A stretch of 64,000 bases of DNA from Methylocystis sp. ATCC 49242 (lineage in GTDB: Bacteria > Pseudomonadota > Alphaproteobacteria > Rhizobiales > Beijerinckiaceae). This document shows positions 1 through 9,486 of the stretch, piece by piece. The notes beneath the pieces were generated by a model. It was not told where the DNA came from, ran no database searches, and saw nothing but the letters and a program-made list of their open reading frames with translations. The stretch lies in contig NZ_KE124774.1 in NCBI RefSeq assembly GCF_000188155.2, forward strand, positions 3,860,934-3,924,933. The letters run 5' to 3'. Position 1 is the stretch's first letter, and each line of letters begins with the position of its first letter. Both the position numbers and the translations under genes were made by a program.

Positions 1-1797
1 GCCCACGTCGACCACGGCAAGACCACGCTCGTCGACAGGCTCCTCCAGCAGTCGGGCGCCTTCCGCGAAAACCAGCGCGTCGCCGAACGCGTCATGGATT
101 CGAACGATCTCGAAAAGGAACGCGGCATCACCATCATGGCTAAGGCGACCTCGATCGCCTGGAAGGATGTCCGCATCAACATCGTCGACACGCCCGGCCA
201 CGCCGATTTCGGCGGCGAGGTGGAGCGCATCCTCTCCATGGTCGACGGCGCCATCGTGCTCGTCGACGCCGCCGAAGGCCCGATGCCGCAGACGAAATTC
301 GTCGTCGGCAAGGCGCTGAAGATCGGCCTCAAGCCCATCGTCTGCGTCAACAAGGTCGACAAGCCGGACGCCCGCGTTTCCGAGGTCGTCAACGAGGTCT
401 TCGACCTCTTCGCCGCGCTCGACGCGACCGACGAGCAACTCGATTTCCCGATCATCTACGGCTCCGCCAAGCAGGGCTGGATGGCCGAGGAGCCGGAGGG
501 GCCGCAGGACGGCATGGCGCCTCTGTTCGATCTCGTCGTGAGGCATGTGCCGCCGCCGAAGGTCGAGGAGGGCGGGTTCCGCATGCTCGGCACGCTGCTC
601 GAAGCGAATCCCTATCTCGGCCGCATCATCACCGGCCGCGTTTTCTCCGGCTCGGTGAAGCCGAACCAGCCGGTGAAGGTGCTGGACCGCACGGGCAAGG
701 TGGTCGAGCAGGGCCGCGTCTCCAAGATTCTCGCCTTCCGCGGCATCGAGCGTCAGCCGATCGAGGAGGCGGAGGCCGGCGACATCGTCGCCATTGCGGG
801 CCTCGAAAAATTCAACGTCGCCGACACGCTCGCCGCGCTCGACGTGAACGAGCCGCTGCAGGCGCAGCCGATCGATCCGCCGACCCTGTCCATGACCTTC
901 CTCGTCAACGACAGCCCGCTCGCGGGCACGGAGGGCGACAAGGTGACGAGCCGCATGATCCGCGCGCGGCTCTATAAGGAAGCCGAGGGCAATGTCGCGC
1001 TGCGCGTCGAGGACTCGCCTCAGGGCGACGCCTACATCGTCTCGGGTCGCGGCGAGTTGCAGCTCGGCATCCTGATCGAAAACATGCGCCGCGAGGGCTT
1101 CGAGCTCGGCGTCTCGCGTCCGCAGGTGGTGTTCAAGAAGGGCGAGGACGGCGAAATTCTCGAACCGATCGAGGAAGTCGTCATCGACGTCGACGAGGAG
1201 CATTCGGGCGTCGTCGTGCAGAAGATGGCCGAGCGCAAAGCCGAGATGATCGAGATGCGCCCCTCCGGCGGCGGGCGCCTGCGCCTCGTTTTCTACGCCC
1301 CGACCCGCGGCCTCATCGGCTATCAGGGCGAGCTTCTGACCGACACGCGCGGCACGGCGATCATGAACCGGCTGTTCCACGAATATGCCCCGCATCGCGG
1401 CGAGATTCAGGGTCGCCGCAACGGCGTGCTGATCTCCAACGATCAGGGCGAGGCGGTCGCCTACGCCATGTGGAAGCTCGAGGATCGCGGCCCGATGATG
1501 ATCGAGCCGGGCTGGAAGGTCTATCGCGGCATGATCGTCGGCGAGCACACGCGCGACAATGATCTCGAAATCAACGTGTTGAAGGGCAAGCAGCTCACCA
1601 ACATCCGCACGCAGTCGAAGGACGAGGCCGTGCGCCTGACGCCGCCGATCCAGATGACGCTCGAAAAGGCGCTGGCCTATATCGAGGATGACGAGCGCGT
1701 GGAAGTGACGCCGAAATCGATCCGCCTGCGCAAGGTCTATCTGGACCCCAACGACCGCAAGAAGTTCGGCAAAAAGGCCGGCGCGCTGGTGGAGTAA
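1..1797 (+). CDS. typA: Translational GTPase TypA/BipA (5' end outside window)
   Basis: Ribosome-associated translational GTPase of the EF-G/LepA superfamily, involved in ribosome assembly and stress adaptation. The reading frame is open from base 1, where the window already reads the G1 P-loop AHVDHGKTT, so only the first few codons are missing and an internal ATG at 94 is not the start. G3 (DTPGHADF) and G4 (NKVDK) follow, then domain II, the EF-G-like domain with [17 protein letters not shown], and the BipA-specific C-terminal domain ending in the basic stretch [13 protein letters not shown]. Length and order match full-length BipA (about 600 residues). The stop is followed by a perfect hairpin and then by a convergent pseudogene. 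Confidence 0.97.
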   Translation, partial: AHVDHGKTTLVDRLLQQSGAFRENQRVAERVMDSNDLEKERGITIMAKATSIAWKDVRINIVDTPGHADFGGEVERILSMVDGAIVLVDAAEGPMPQTKFVVGKALKIGLKPIVCVNKVDKPDARVSEVVNEVFDLFAALDATDEQLDFPIIYGSAKQGWMAEEPEGPQDGMAPLFDLVVRHVPPPKVEEGGFRMLGTLLEANPYLGRIITGRVFSGSVKPNQPVKVLDRTGKVVEQGRVSKILAFRGIERQPIEEAEAGDIVAIAGLEKFNVADTLAALDVNEPLQAQPIDPPTLSMTFLVNDSPLAGTEGDKVTSRMIRARLYKEAEGNVALRVEDSPQGDAYIVSGRGELQLGILIENMRREGFELGVSRPQVVFKKGEDGEILEPIEEVVIDVDEEHSGVVVQKMAERKAEMIEMRPSGGGRLRLVFYAPTRGLIGYQGELLTDTRGTAIMNRLFHEYAPHRGEIQGRRNGVLISNDQGEAVAYAMWKLEDRGPMMIEPGWKVYRGMIVGEHTRDNDLEINVLKGKQLTNIRTQSKDEAVRLTPPIQMTLEKALAYIEDDERVEVTPKSIRLRKVYLDPNDRKKFGKKAGALVE

Positions 1798-1827
1798 GCG
1801 GGGACCCGGCGCGGGCCGCCACCTTTT

Positions 1828-1848
1828 CCCTCCCCCTCGCGGGGAGGG
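1828..1848. repeat. Perfect 8-bp inverted repeat between convergent genes
   Basis: CCCTCCCC and GGGGAGGG flank a 5-base loop in the 93-bp gap between the typA stop and the end of the methyltransferase pseudogene. Neither strand has a T-run after the stem, so it is not a textbook intrinsic terminator. Such G/C-rich palindromes are common between genes in Hyphomicrobiales and may act as transcript 3'-end stabilisers or weak terminators. Confidence 0.45.
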
Positions 1849-1890
1849 CGGGGGCGGCGCTTCAGCAGCGCCGTCGACGATGGCGGCGGC

Positions 1891-4800
1891 TCATTCTGCC
1901 GCTCGTTGCAGATTCAGCTCCAGCAATTTCGCCAGCGCGTCCTCGGTCGAAATATCCTCCGGCCAGCCATAGGCGGCCGCGACGGCCTTATCGAGTTCGG
2001 CGTGGGCGTTGACGAGCCATTGGGGGCGCTCGTTGTAGAGATTGGTGAGCGTGCGCGTCTTCAGGATCGCCGCCGCCTGCGCGTCTTTCGGCAATATGCG
2101 GTCCGGGTAGCCGGGAACGACCTCGGGTTCGATCACGACGAGATCGAGCGGGTTGAGCCAGTTGCGGCGCAACTCGTCGAGCTTCTTCGCGGCCTGCGCG
2201 ATACGTTTCGCGCGGGGGTCGCCGGCGTATTTCTCCGCGGGGATGTCTGGCGTGAGTCCTTCCGGGAAGGGGAAGGTCTCGAAAGTGGTGGTGGGCGTGT
2301 AGCGGGGGCGGTCTTCGAGCGAGGTGCCGAGGCGCAGCGACCAGGCTTCGTGAAAGCGCGAGTGGAGAATGCCGAAGGTCGTGTCGTCGTCGCGCGCGAT
2401 GGCATCAAGAAGATTTGCGATCAAGCAACGACTATCCAACCAGATGAAAGTGCGATGCTTGGCCACAACAGGCGTTGCGATGAAGCGTTGCATAGTGCGA
2501 AGCTTTTTGCGCAACGCGGGGCGGTCTCGTTCAAAGAGCCACCAATTTTCTCTCGTTCTTTTTGCACGATCATATGCGCGGATAGGAAAAACATTGGCTT
2601 GCGCATATTTGAATGGCTCTTGAAAGAACGCCGCCTCTTTTTCTGAAAGCCCAGAGAAATCTATAACCCAAGTGTCGGAGTTATTGCGCATCACGTCCAT
2701 GGCGTTTAGCCACGGCTTGATCACGTCCGAGTTTGGCCGCGTGTTCGCATTTTGCGGCTCACGTAGCCATGCTCGCGCGACACCACCGGAAACATCGAAC
2801 GGCCCGTACTTCTTGAAGCCTTCGAAGCAAATATCTTCATTTTCCGAAAGTCGCTTCGCTTCGATTATGTTGAGCCCTACGCTCAGATCCGCATTGATCC
2901 TCGCAACCGCAACGCCGTCGAGCCGACAAGCAACCTCATCCTGAGGAGGCTCCGAAGGAGCCGTCTCGAAGGACGAGGTTGCGGCGCCGACCCTCGTGCT
3001 TCGAGACGGGCGCTGCGCGCCCTCCTCAGCATGAGGGTCGGTGGAGGATGTTGCGGCCCTCGTGCTTCGAGACGGGCGCTGCGCGCCCTCCTCGGCATGA
3101 GGGTCGGTGGAGGAGGTTGCCGCCCCCGTGCTTCGAGACGGGCGCTGCGCGCCCTCCTCGGCATGAGGGTCGGTGGAGGAGGTTGCGGCCCTCGTGCTTC
3201 GAGACGGCTGCTCCGCAGCCTCCTCAGCATGAGGGTCTTGTGGAGCGGCTCGCGCGCTTTCTTGGGGCGCATGGAAACACACAATGCTCACCCGCACCGC
3301 CGCGCCGTCGAGAATCCAGGGCTCGTCGCTCCACGCCTCGAAAATCGCGCCCGCCTGCGCGATGGGCTCCAGCAGGCGCCGGTTGGCGCCGCCGCGAATG
3401 GAATTGGTGGAGACGAGCCCGACGCGCCGCGCCTTTCCGCTCACAACCGCGCGCCATGCTTTCGAAAACCAGTAACAGACGAGATCGGCCTCGGCGGGAA
3501 CGGCGCCGTCATAGGCCTTGAAAAGCATATCGACGTAAGCGTCGCCCAGGCCCTTGCGCTGCAGCTTGCCGCCAAGAAACGGCGGATTGCCGACGATGAA
3601 ATCCGCGTCCGGCCATTCGGCTTCTTTCCCCTCCGGCGTCAGCACCGCGTCGCGGCACTCGATCGAATCGAGCTTGCGCAAGATCGGCGAGGGGCGCGAA
3701 TAGATCGCGTTCTTGATCCCCCACTGAATGTCGCCGATCCAGATCGTCGTGCGGGCAAGTTCGGCCGCGAAGGGGTTGATCTCGATTCCGTGCAAAATCT
3801 CCGGCCCGACGCGCATCATGGCGGGGCGGTCGAGGCCCAAAGTCTCGCATTCATTGACGACGCGATATTCGAGGTCCTTGACCCCCTGCAGCGCGAGATA
3901 AAGAAAATTGCCCGAGCCGCAGGCGGGATCGAGAATGCGCAGATTCGCGAGCCGCTCGATAAAGTCGTCGCGCAGCCGCGCGGCCTTCGCGCGCGCCTCG
4001 GCGATTTTCTTGCCCTGCTGCGCCTGCCCCTTGCGTCCCGCCAGCCCCGCCTCGCGCGCGGGCGCCATGACCGCTTCGATTTCCGCCCGCAACGCCTCCC
4101 ATTCGCGCCGCAGCGGGCGCAGAACGACCGGCTCGACGTCAGCATGATCTTGTCGGGGTCGGTGTAATGGGCGCCGATCTGCGCGCGCTTGTCGGGATCG
4201 AGAAAGCGTTCGAACAGCGTGCCGAAAATGGTGGGGTCGATGAGGCTCCAGTCGAGGCCCGTCGCCGCGAAGAGAAGCTGGATTTCCCCATGTTGCAGCG
4301 GCAGCGCGCGCCGCCCGTCGAAAAGGCCGCCGTTGAACCACGCAATGTCGGTCAGGTCGAACTCGCCGCCCTTCTCCATCTGCTCGAAGAGCTTGTCGAA
4401 ATAATCCTTCGACTTCGCCGGGCGCCGCTCGGCCGTGTTCAGCAGCTACTTGAGCAACCCCTCGGGCAAAAGCTTCACGCTGTCGGCGAAAAAGCAGAAG
4501 ACGAGCTGGTTGACGAAATGCGCCACAGCCTCGCGGTCGGGATGGCGCTGTTGCAGCGCGTCGGAGATCGTCTGGAACTTGCTCGCCGCGTCCGCGGTGA
4601 TCATCGCGCGGGTGCGCTTGGGCTTCAGCGCCTCCGGGTCGTGGAAGACGGCGCGCAGGAGCCTGAATTTCTCCGGCTCCGCGAGGTCCTCTAACTCGAA
4701 CTCGTATTTCTTGGTTTCGAGATTCGTCCAGGTCGTGAGGATCTGGAAGCGGATCGTGTCGCAGGCGACGAGCAGCGGCGGATGCTCCAGCGCCGCCGCA

Positions 4801-5075
4801 TAGCGCGCAAGCTGCGCCATCGCCTCGTCGAGATTGCGCCGGCGCTTCTTGTATTCCCAGGCGAAATGGCCCTTCTTCCAGACGTCGGCCCAGCCGTCGC
4901 CGCCCCCCGTGATGGCGGCGCCTTTCTCGAAGGCGAATTCCTTGCCTTCCGGGTCCGCTTCCGCGGGCGTCGGGTGCGAGAAGAGCCGGCAGAGATCGAT
5001 GAAATGCTCCTGCGCCGACGCCCGTTCGGTCAGCGCGTGGTTCTTCCATTTCCTGATGAAATCCTGCGGCGTCAT
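1891..5075 (-). pseudogene. MmeI-like type IIG restriction-methylation enzyme, broken
   Basis: Encodes, in pieces, a single-chain restriction/DNA-methyltransferase of the MmeI-like family. The N-terminal part (start 5075) has the nuclease motif D64-X9-E74-X-K76 within DVWKKGHFAWEYK. A TAG codon at 4446-4448 interrupts a frame that otherwise continues with family-like sequence (DYFDKLFEQMEKGGEFDLTDIAWFNGG read in short segments). Near 4134-4141 the frame shifts by one base: upstream DPDKIML lies in one frame, downstream EPVVLRPLRREW in another, consistent with loss of one G. The adenine-methyltransferase core then reads through with DPACGSGNFLY (motif I) and NPPFLGG (motif IV), followed by the target-recognition region. 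A repeat array (2934-3234) adds roughly 100 residues between the two. Restored length would be about 1,060 codons. Assembly error could mimic either lesion, but two independent ones argue for real decay. The methyltransferase half could still be made if a start downstream of 4130 is used. Confidence 0.85.
2934..3234. repeat. Five palindromic REP-like units, four in 66-bp tandem, inside a coding frame
   Basis: Five 45-bp imperfect palindromes lie at 2934-2978, 2992-3036, 3058-3102, 3124-3168 and 3190-3234. The last four share one orientation and start exactly 66 bp apart; the first is inverted. Each has ends of the CCTC..GAGG type and the arms CTTCGAGACGG and CCTCCTCAGCATGAGG. Sixty-six is divisible by three, so on the minus strand the array is read as a 22-residue repeat containing DPHAEEGAQRPSRS within the methyltransferase frame without a stop. 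It lies between the catalytic core (VSIVCFHAP) and the target-recognition part (CRLDGVAVARI). The units resemble palindromes dispersed between genes in Hyphomicrobiales genomes. Confidence 0.9.
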
Positions 5076-5103
5076 GGCCGTTTTGTTACCATGATTCGGC
5101 GGA

Positions 5104-6123
5104 CTACCCTTCCAGCGCCGCCATCAGCGCGGCCAGATCGTCCGGCAGCTCGCTCGTAAACATCATCTCCTCGCCGGTGATCGGATGCTCGAATCCGAGC
5201 GTCGCGGCATGGAGCGCCTGCCGGCCGAGCTTCTCCACAGCCGCGCGCGCCGCCTCCGGCAGTTTGGCGACCTTGGTCTTGAACCCGGCGCCATAGGTCG
5301 AGTCCCCGATCAGCGGATGGCCGATATGGGCCATGTGCACGCGGATCTGATGCGTGCGGCCGGTCTCGAGCTGGCAGCGCACAAGAGAGGCCACGCCGTA
5401 ATCGGCGACCTTCTCCCAATGGGTGATCGCCTCGCGCCCGCGCGCTTCCGGCACCACCGCCATCTTCTCGCGCTGGATCGAATGACGACCGAGCGAGGTT
5501 TCGATCGTCCCATGCGCGCGGTCGGGAACGCCCCAGACGAAAGCGAGATACTCGCGCGTCAGCGATAGCGTGCGGCCATGGTCGGCGAAGAGGCGCGACA
5601 GGCCGTGGTGCGCCGCGTCGGTCTTGGCGACGACGAGCAGCCCCGTCGTATCCTTGTCGATGCGATGCACGATGCCGGGCTTCTTCACGCCGCCGACGCC
5701 GGAAAGGCTCTCGCCGCAATGGGCGATCAGCGCATTGACCAGCGTGCCGCTCTCATGTCCGCTCGCCGGATGGACGACGAGACCCGCCGGCTTGTCGATG
5801 ACAATGAGATGCGCGTCCTCGTAAACGATGTCGAGCGCGATTTCCTCGGCCTGCGGTTCGGCGGGCTCGGGGGGCGGCACGTCCAGCGACACCGCGTCGC
5901 CCGCCGCAAGTTTCTTCGCCGGGTCGCGTATTGCGGCGCCGCGAAGGCTGACGCGGCCCGATTCGATCAGCGCCTTGATGCGGCTGCGCGAAAGATGCGC
6001 GTCCACGATTTCCGGACGCTCGGCTAGGAAGCGGTCGAGCCGGGCGCCGGCCGCCTCTGGCGCCACGAGAAAATCGAAGCGCGCGCCGGCTGCGTCAATT
6101 TGCTGCACGTCATTGCTGGTCAT
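5104..6123 (-). CDS. rluD: RluA-family 23S rRNA pseudouridine synthase (RluD-like)
   Basis: Cytoplasmic enzyme that isomerises uridines to pseudouridine in large-subunit rRNA; RluD targets the helix 69 loop. The 339-residue protein starts with an S4-type RNA-binding domain (about residues 25-80, GARLDRFLAE..SRSRIKALIESGRV) and continues with the catalytic domain. The signature HRIDKDTTG contains the catalytic aspartate, D156. The conserved RVHMAHIGHPLIGD element follows. The exact rRNA target cannot be read from sequence; RluD is favoured over RluC by the S4 domain and overall form. It is transcribed away from the divergent flavoprotein gene at 6202. Confidence 0.9.
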   Translation of the reverse strand: MTSNDVQQIDAAGARFDFLVAPEAAGARLDRFLAERPEIVDAHLSRSRIKALIESGRVSLRGAAIRDPAKKLAAGDAVSLDVPPPEPAEPQAEEIALDIVYEDAHLIVIDKPAGLVVHPASGHESGTLVNALIAHCGESLSGVGGVKKPGIVHRIDKDTTGLLVVAKTDAAHHGLSRLFADHGRTLSLTREYLAFVWGVPDRAHGTIETSLGRHSIQREKMAVVPEARGREAITHWEKVADYGVASLVRCQLETGRTHQIRVHMAHIGHPLIGDSTYGAGFKTKVAKLPEAARAAVEKLGRQALHAATLGFEHPITGEEMMFTSELPDDLAALMAALEG

Positions 6124-6201
6124 TCAAGATTTCTTCCGCCTTTGGGAGCGCCATGCTAACTGAAGTGGGAGACCAACGCCGGCGAACAGGCGCTAGAAGA
6201 G

Positions 6202-7584
6202 ATGGGCGAACGCCATCCGCCATTGAACCGTTTGACCGCCGCCGCTCCAGTGGAGGCCGCTCTCATTAAGGACGCCGTCGCTCCGTTCTGCGCCGTGATC
6301 GGCGCGGGGCCCGCCGGGCTTTTCGCGGCCGAGGCGCTCGCCCGCGCTGGCGCCCGCGTGACCATCTATGAGCACAAGGCGAGCCCCGCGCGCAAATTTC
6401 TCATGGCCGGCCGCGGCGGTCTGAACATCACCCACAGCGAAAATCTCGACCGCTTCATCTCACGCTATGGCGCGGGAGCAAAGCGCGTCGCGCCCTTCAT
6501 CCGCGCCTGGCCGCCGCAGGCCCTGCGCGACTTTTGCGCGGAGCTGGGGGAGGCCACTTTCGTGGGCACCAGCGGCCGCGTCTTCCCCGCAAGCTTCAAG
6601 GCGTCCCCCCTCCTGCGCGCCTGGCTCTTGCGGCTGCAGAGCCTCGGGGTGACGATCGCGACGCGCCACGCCTTCCGGGGTTTCGCAGGCGAGAGGGTTT
6701 TGCGGCTGCAGGGGCCGGACGGCGACGAAATCATCCGCCGCGTCGACGCGGTCGTGCTGGCGCTCGGGGGCGCTTCCTGGCCCAAGCTCGGCTCCGACGG
6801 CGTCTGGGCCGGGCGGCTCCGTTCCGTGGGCGTCGCGGTGACGCCGCTGTCGGCCGCCAACAGCGGGGCGCTGGTGGAATGGAGTTCGCTGTTTCGCAGT
6901 GATTTCGAGGGCCAACCGATCAAGACCGTCATGCTGCGCCACGGCGGCGCGGGCGCGCGCGGCGACATGGTCGTCACGCGCACGGGTCTCGAGGGCGGAC
7001 CGGTCTACGCCCTGTCGTCCCGCCTTCGAGAGGCGGTCGAGCGCGAGGGCAGGGCGACGCTTTTCGTCGATCTGCGGCCCGACACCTCGCCCGCCTGTCT
7101 GACCCGCAAGCTCTCGCGCCGGCCGCCGAAACAGTCGCATGCGACTTTTCTGCGCCGCGCCGGCTTCTCGAAGGCAGAGATTGGCCTCCTGCGCGAAGCG
7201 CGACCCGAGGGTCTGCCGCGCGACGCGGAGGCGATGGCCGAGCTGATCAAGAACGCGCCGCTGACCGTGACGGGCGTCGCCGGGCTGGAGCGCGCCATTT
7301 CTTCGGCCGGCGGCGTCTGCTTCGACGAGGTCGACTCCGATCTGATGCTGAAGAGGCTGCCGGGCGTTTTCGTTGCGGGCGAAATGCTCGACTTCGACGC
7401 GCCGACCGGCGGCTATCTGCTGCAGGCGGCTTTCGCCACCGGATTCGCGGCGGGCAGGGGCGCCGCCCGCTATCTGGGGCTGAACCTGGCGGACGATCAG
7501 GCTGGCGGGACTCAGGCCGGCTTGTCGCCCACCCATTTGCCGAATTCACGCGCGCCGGCGGCGTCGAACAAATACAGCGTATAA
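6202..7584 (+). CDS. HI0933/BaiN-like flavoprotein (TIGR03862-type)
   Basis: Probable FAD-dependent oxidoreductase of the HI0933/BaiN group, the subfamily named after Pseudomonas PP_4765. The dinucleotide-binding motif GAGPAGLFAAEAL lies near residue 34, after about 30 poorly conserved N-terminal residues, so a later start is possible. The family hallmark GRGGLNITHSE follows, then SGRVFPASFKASPLL and the C-terminal FAD-contacting segment GEMLDFDAPTGGYLLQAAF. The substrate is unknown. The last 24 codons run into the convergent DUF411 gene (7512-7584 overlap) and do not look conserved, which suggests that a lost stop extended the protein. Confidence 0.85.
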   Translation: MGERHPPLNRLTAAAPVEAALIKDAVAPFCAVIGAGPAGLFAAEALARAGARVTIYEHKASPARKFLMAGRGGLNITHSENLDRFISRYGAGAKRVAPFIRAWPPQALRDFCAELGEATFVGTSGRVFPASFKASPLLRAWLLRLQSLGVTIATRHAFRGFAGERVLRLQGPDGDEIIRRVDAVVLALGGASWPKLGSDGVWAGRLRSVGVAVTPLSAANSGALVEWSSLFRSDFEGQPIKTVMLRHGGAGARGDMVVTRTGLEGGPVYALSSRLREAVEREGRATLFVDLRPDTSPACLTRKLSRRPPKQSHATFLRRAGFSKAEIGLLREARPEGLPRDAEAMAELIKNAPLTVTGVAGLERAISSAGGVCFDEVDSDLMLKRLPGVFVAGEMLDFDAPTGGYLLQAAFATGFAAGRGAARYLGLNLADDQAGGTQAGLSPTHLPNSRAPAASNKYSV

Positions 7585-7997
7585 ACCTCCGCTTCGCCCA
7601 TCTCCATGCCGGGCGAGCCCGCGGGCATGCCGGGCGCGGCGATCCCGACGACCTTCGGGCGATCCTTCAGCAATTGCGCGATGGCCTGCGCCGGCACATG
7701 GCCTTCGACGATGTAGCCGTCGATTTCCGCCGTGTGGCAGGAGGCCATTTTCTCAGGAACCCCGAGTTTGGCCTTCACCGCCTTCATGTCGGTCTCGATG
7801 ATTTCCTCGACGACATAGCCGGCCTCGCGCATCCTCGCCGCCCATTTGCCGCAACAGCCGCAGGTCGCGCTCTTGTGAACGACCATTTTTTTCGCGTCGT
7901 CAGCGCGCGCGGCGCCGATGCAGAGCGCGCAGGCCGCTGCGCCGAGGAAACGCACGCTCTCGCGACGGGAGAAGTTTTTCGACATGATCCTGTCCAT
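7512..7997 (-). CDS. DUF411 metal-binding protein, exported by Tat
   Basis: Periplasmic DUF411 protein, a family linked by context to copper and other heavy-metal handling. The N-terminus has a twin-arginine motif (SRRESVRFLG) and a hydrophobic stretch ending ARADD, so export of a folded protein is likely. The mature part carries the family cysteines CGCCGKW near the start and the conserved MASCHTAEIDGYIVEGHVPA segment, followed by a methionine-rich GMPAGSPGMEMG loop typical of copper-binding relatives. Start 7997 gives 161 residues; an in-frame ATG at 7985 is an equal candidate. No copper-resistance genes adjoin it. The 3' end overlaps the convergent flavoprotein gene. Confidence 0.88.
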   Translation of the reverse strand: MDRIMSKNFSRRESVRFLGAAACALCIGAARADDAKKMVVHKSATCGCCGKWAARMREAGYVVEEIIETDMKAVKAKLGVPEKMASCHTAEIDGYIVEGHVPAQAIAQLLKDRPKVVGIAAPGMPAGSPGMEMGEAEVYTLYLFDAAGAREFGKWVGDKPA

Positions 7998-8112
7998 TAT
8001 CTCTTGGGCGCTGCGGCGCCTGCCCTAGATATAGCGAGCGATCGCAGAAGTTTAAATTGCCCGCCGCCAGAGGACGAAATTTTGGCGCGCGCGAAAGGGA
8101 GACAGAGCCATC

Positions 8113-8619
8113 ATGAGAAAATTCATATTCGTCGCAGCCGCCGCCATTTCAGTCGTTTGTTTTTCTCCGGCGCTTGCGGCGCCCGCCGAGCCATTTTCGA
8201 GCCGGCGGCATTTTTCGTCCGAGGACATGTCCGCCTTCGCCGACGCGCGCATCGCCGCCCTGAAGGCGGGGCTGAAGCTCACCCCCGAGCAGGAAAAGAA
8301 TTGGCCGGCGCTGGAGACCGCGATGCGCGACATAGCCAAGGCGCGGATCGCCCGAGTGGAGGAAATGCGCGAAACGGGTCCCGGCCTGTTCGACACGGAC
8401 CCGATCGGCGCGCTGCAGCGGCGCGCGCGAAACCTCGCCGCGCGCTCCGGCGAAATGGAGAAGCTCTCGACCGCCGCCAAGCCGCTCTATGACAGTCTCG
8501 ACGACGCGCAGAAGCGCCGTTTCGGAGCCCTTCTGAGATCGGCGATTCGGGAACGCATGGGCCGGGGGCATGGTCGCGGCCCGATGGGCGGCGGCATGGG
8601 CGGGCCGGGCATGGAGTGA
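8113..8619 (+). CDS. Spy/CpxP-like LTXXQ-motif periplasmic protein
   Basis: A 168-residue exported protein. The first 23 residues form a Sec signal peptide (basic MRKF, hydrophobic core, cleavage near ALAAPA). The mature part contains LTPEQEKNWPALETAMRDIA, an LTXXQ repeat as in Spy/CpxP periplasmic chaperones, a second helical segment DDAQKRRFGALLRS, and a Gly/Met/Arg-rich tail (GRGHGRGPMGGGMGG) that could bind metal. It is divergent from the DUF411 gene with a 115-bp spacer, so both may respond to envelope or metal stress; that link is inference. AGGGAGA about 10 bases upstream is the ribosome-binding site. Confidence 0.85.
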   Translation: MRKFIFVAAAAISVVCFSPALAAPAEPFSSRRHFSSEDMSAFADARIAALKAGLKLTPEQEKNWPALETAMRDIAKARIARVEEMRETGPGLFDTDPIGALQRRARNLAARSGEMEKLSTAAKPLYDSLDDAQKRRFGALLRSAIRERMGRGHGRGPMGGGMGGPGME

Positions 8620-8641
8620 GCGCGGGCCCGATCGCGCTTTT
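8619..8641 (+). terminator. Candidate intrinsic terminator after the LTXXQ gene
   Basis: AGCGCG and CGCGCT form a 6-bp stem with an 8-base loop immediately after the stop codon, followed by TTTT. It is short but correctly placed between the LTXXQ gene and creatininase. Confidence 0.5.
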
Positions 8642-8676
8642 GACCTTTCGGGCGCGATGGGGCTTATGATCGCGGC

Positions 8677-9468
8677 ATGCTTGCGTCGCCTTACTGGTCC
8701 GAACTCTCCTTGCGCGACATGCGCGCGCACGACATGGCGAACGTCATCGCCGTGCTCCCGATCGCGGCCGTCGAGCAGCATGGGCCCCATCTGCCCCTCG
8801 GCGTCGACGCCATGATCATGGAAGGCTGCATCGAGCGCGTATCGATGCGGCTGCCCGAAGATCTGGAAGCGGTCTTCCTGCCGGTCCAGAGCGTCGGCGT
8901 CTCGATCGAGCATCGCGATTTTCCCGGCACCTTGTCGCTGTCACAGGAGACGGCGGCGCGAATGCTGGGCGAGATCGCCGAAGGCGTCGTTCGCGCGGGC
9001 GTGAAAAAGCTCGTGCTGATGAATTCGCATGGCGGCAATTCGGCGCTCATTTCGCAGGTCGCGCTCGACCTGCGCGCTCGCTTCGGCGTCCTCGCCGTCA
9101 CCTGCTCATGGGCGCGCTTCGGCTATCCGGACGGGCTTTTCCCGGCGCAGGAGCAGCGCCACGGCATCCATGGCGGCGAGATCGAGACGTCGCTGATGCT
9201 CGCTTTCCGCCCCGAACTGGTCGACATGGCGCGAGCGAAGAACTTCCCGCCCGCGACGCTCGATTTCGAGCGCGATTTCGCCTGGCTGCGCGCGGACAGA
9301 CCCGCGGGCTTCGGCTGGATGGCGCAGGATCTGTCGCCCGCCGGCGCCATGGGCGACGCCACGAAAGCCACGGCCGGTAAGGGCGAGGCGGTCGCTGACT
9401 ATTGGGCGACCGCCTTCATAGAGTTGCTGCGCGACATCGAGAGCTTCGACCTGGAGCGGTTTCGTTGA
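8677..9468 (+). CDS. Creatininase-family amidohydrolase
   Basis: Metal-dependent amidohydrolase of the creatininase/MftE fold, 263 residues. The metal-ligand block EQHGPHLPLGVDAMI lies near residue 30, followed by HRDFPGTLSLS, NSHGGNSALI and the glutamate-bearing HGGEIETSLML. Family members cleave linear or cyclic amides (creatinine, formamides, mycofactocin precursor). No mycofactocin or creatine genes are nearby, so the substrate is unknown. A 47-codon membrane-protein gene begins 18 bp after the stop and is probably cotranscribed. Confidence 0.88.
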   Translation: MLASPYWSELSLRDMRAHDMANVIAVLPIAAVEQHGPHLPLGVDAMIMEGCIERVSMRLPEDLEAVFLPVQSVGVSIEHRDFPGTLSLSQETAARMLGEIAEGVVRAGVKKLVLMNSHGGNSALISQVALDLRARFGVLAVTCSWARFGYPDGLFPAQEQRHGIHGGEIETSLMLAFRPELVDMARAKNFPPATLDFERDFAWLRADRPAGFGWMAQDLSPAGAMGDATKATAGKGEAVADYWATAFIELLRDIESFDLERFR

Positions 9469-9486
9469 TGACAAAGCGAGAAGACA

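Noticed and set aside
2934-3234. CRISPR array
   Set aside because: Repeats are 45-bp palindromes with nearly identical 21-bp spacers (66-bp period), no variable spacers and no cas genes.
3031-4167. Long plus-strand frame opposite the methyltransferase pseudogene
   Set aside because: It is the antisense of the repeat array and catalytic core; all recognisable motifs (DPACGSGNFLY, NPPFLGG) are on the minus strand.
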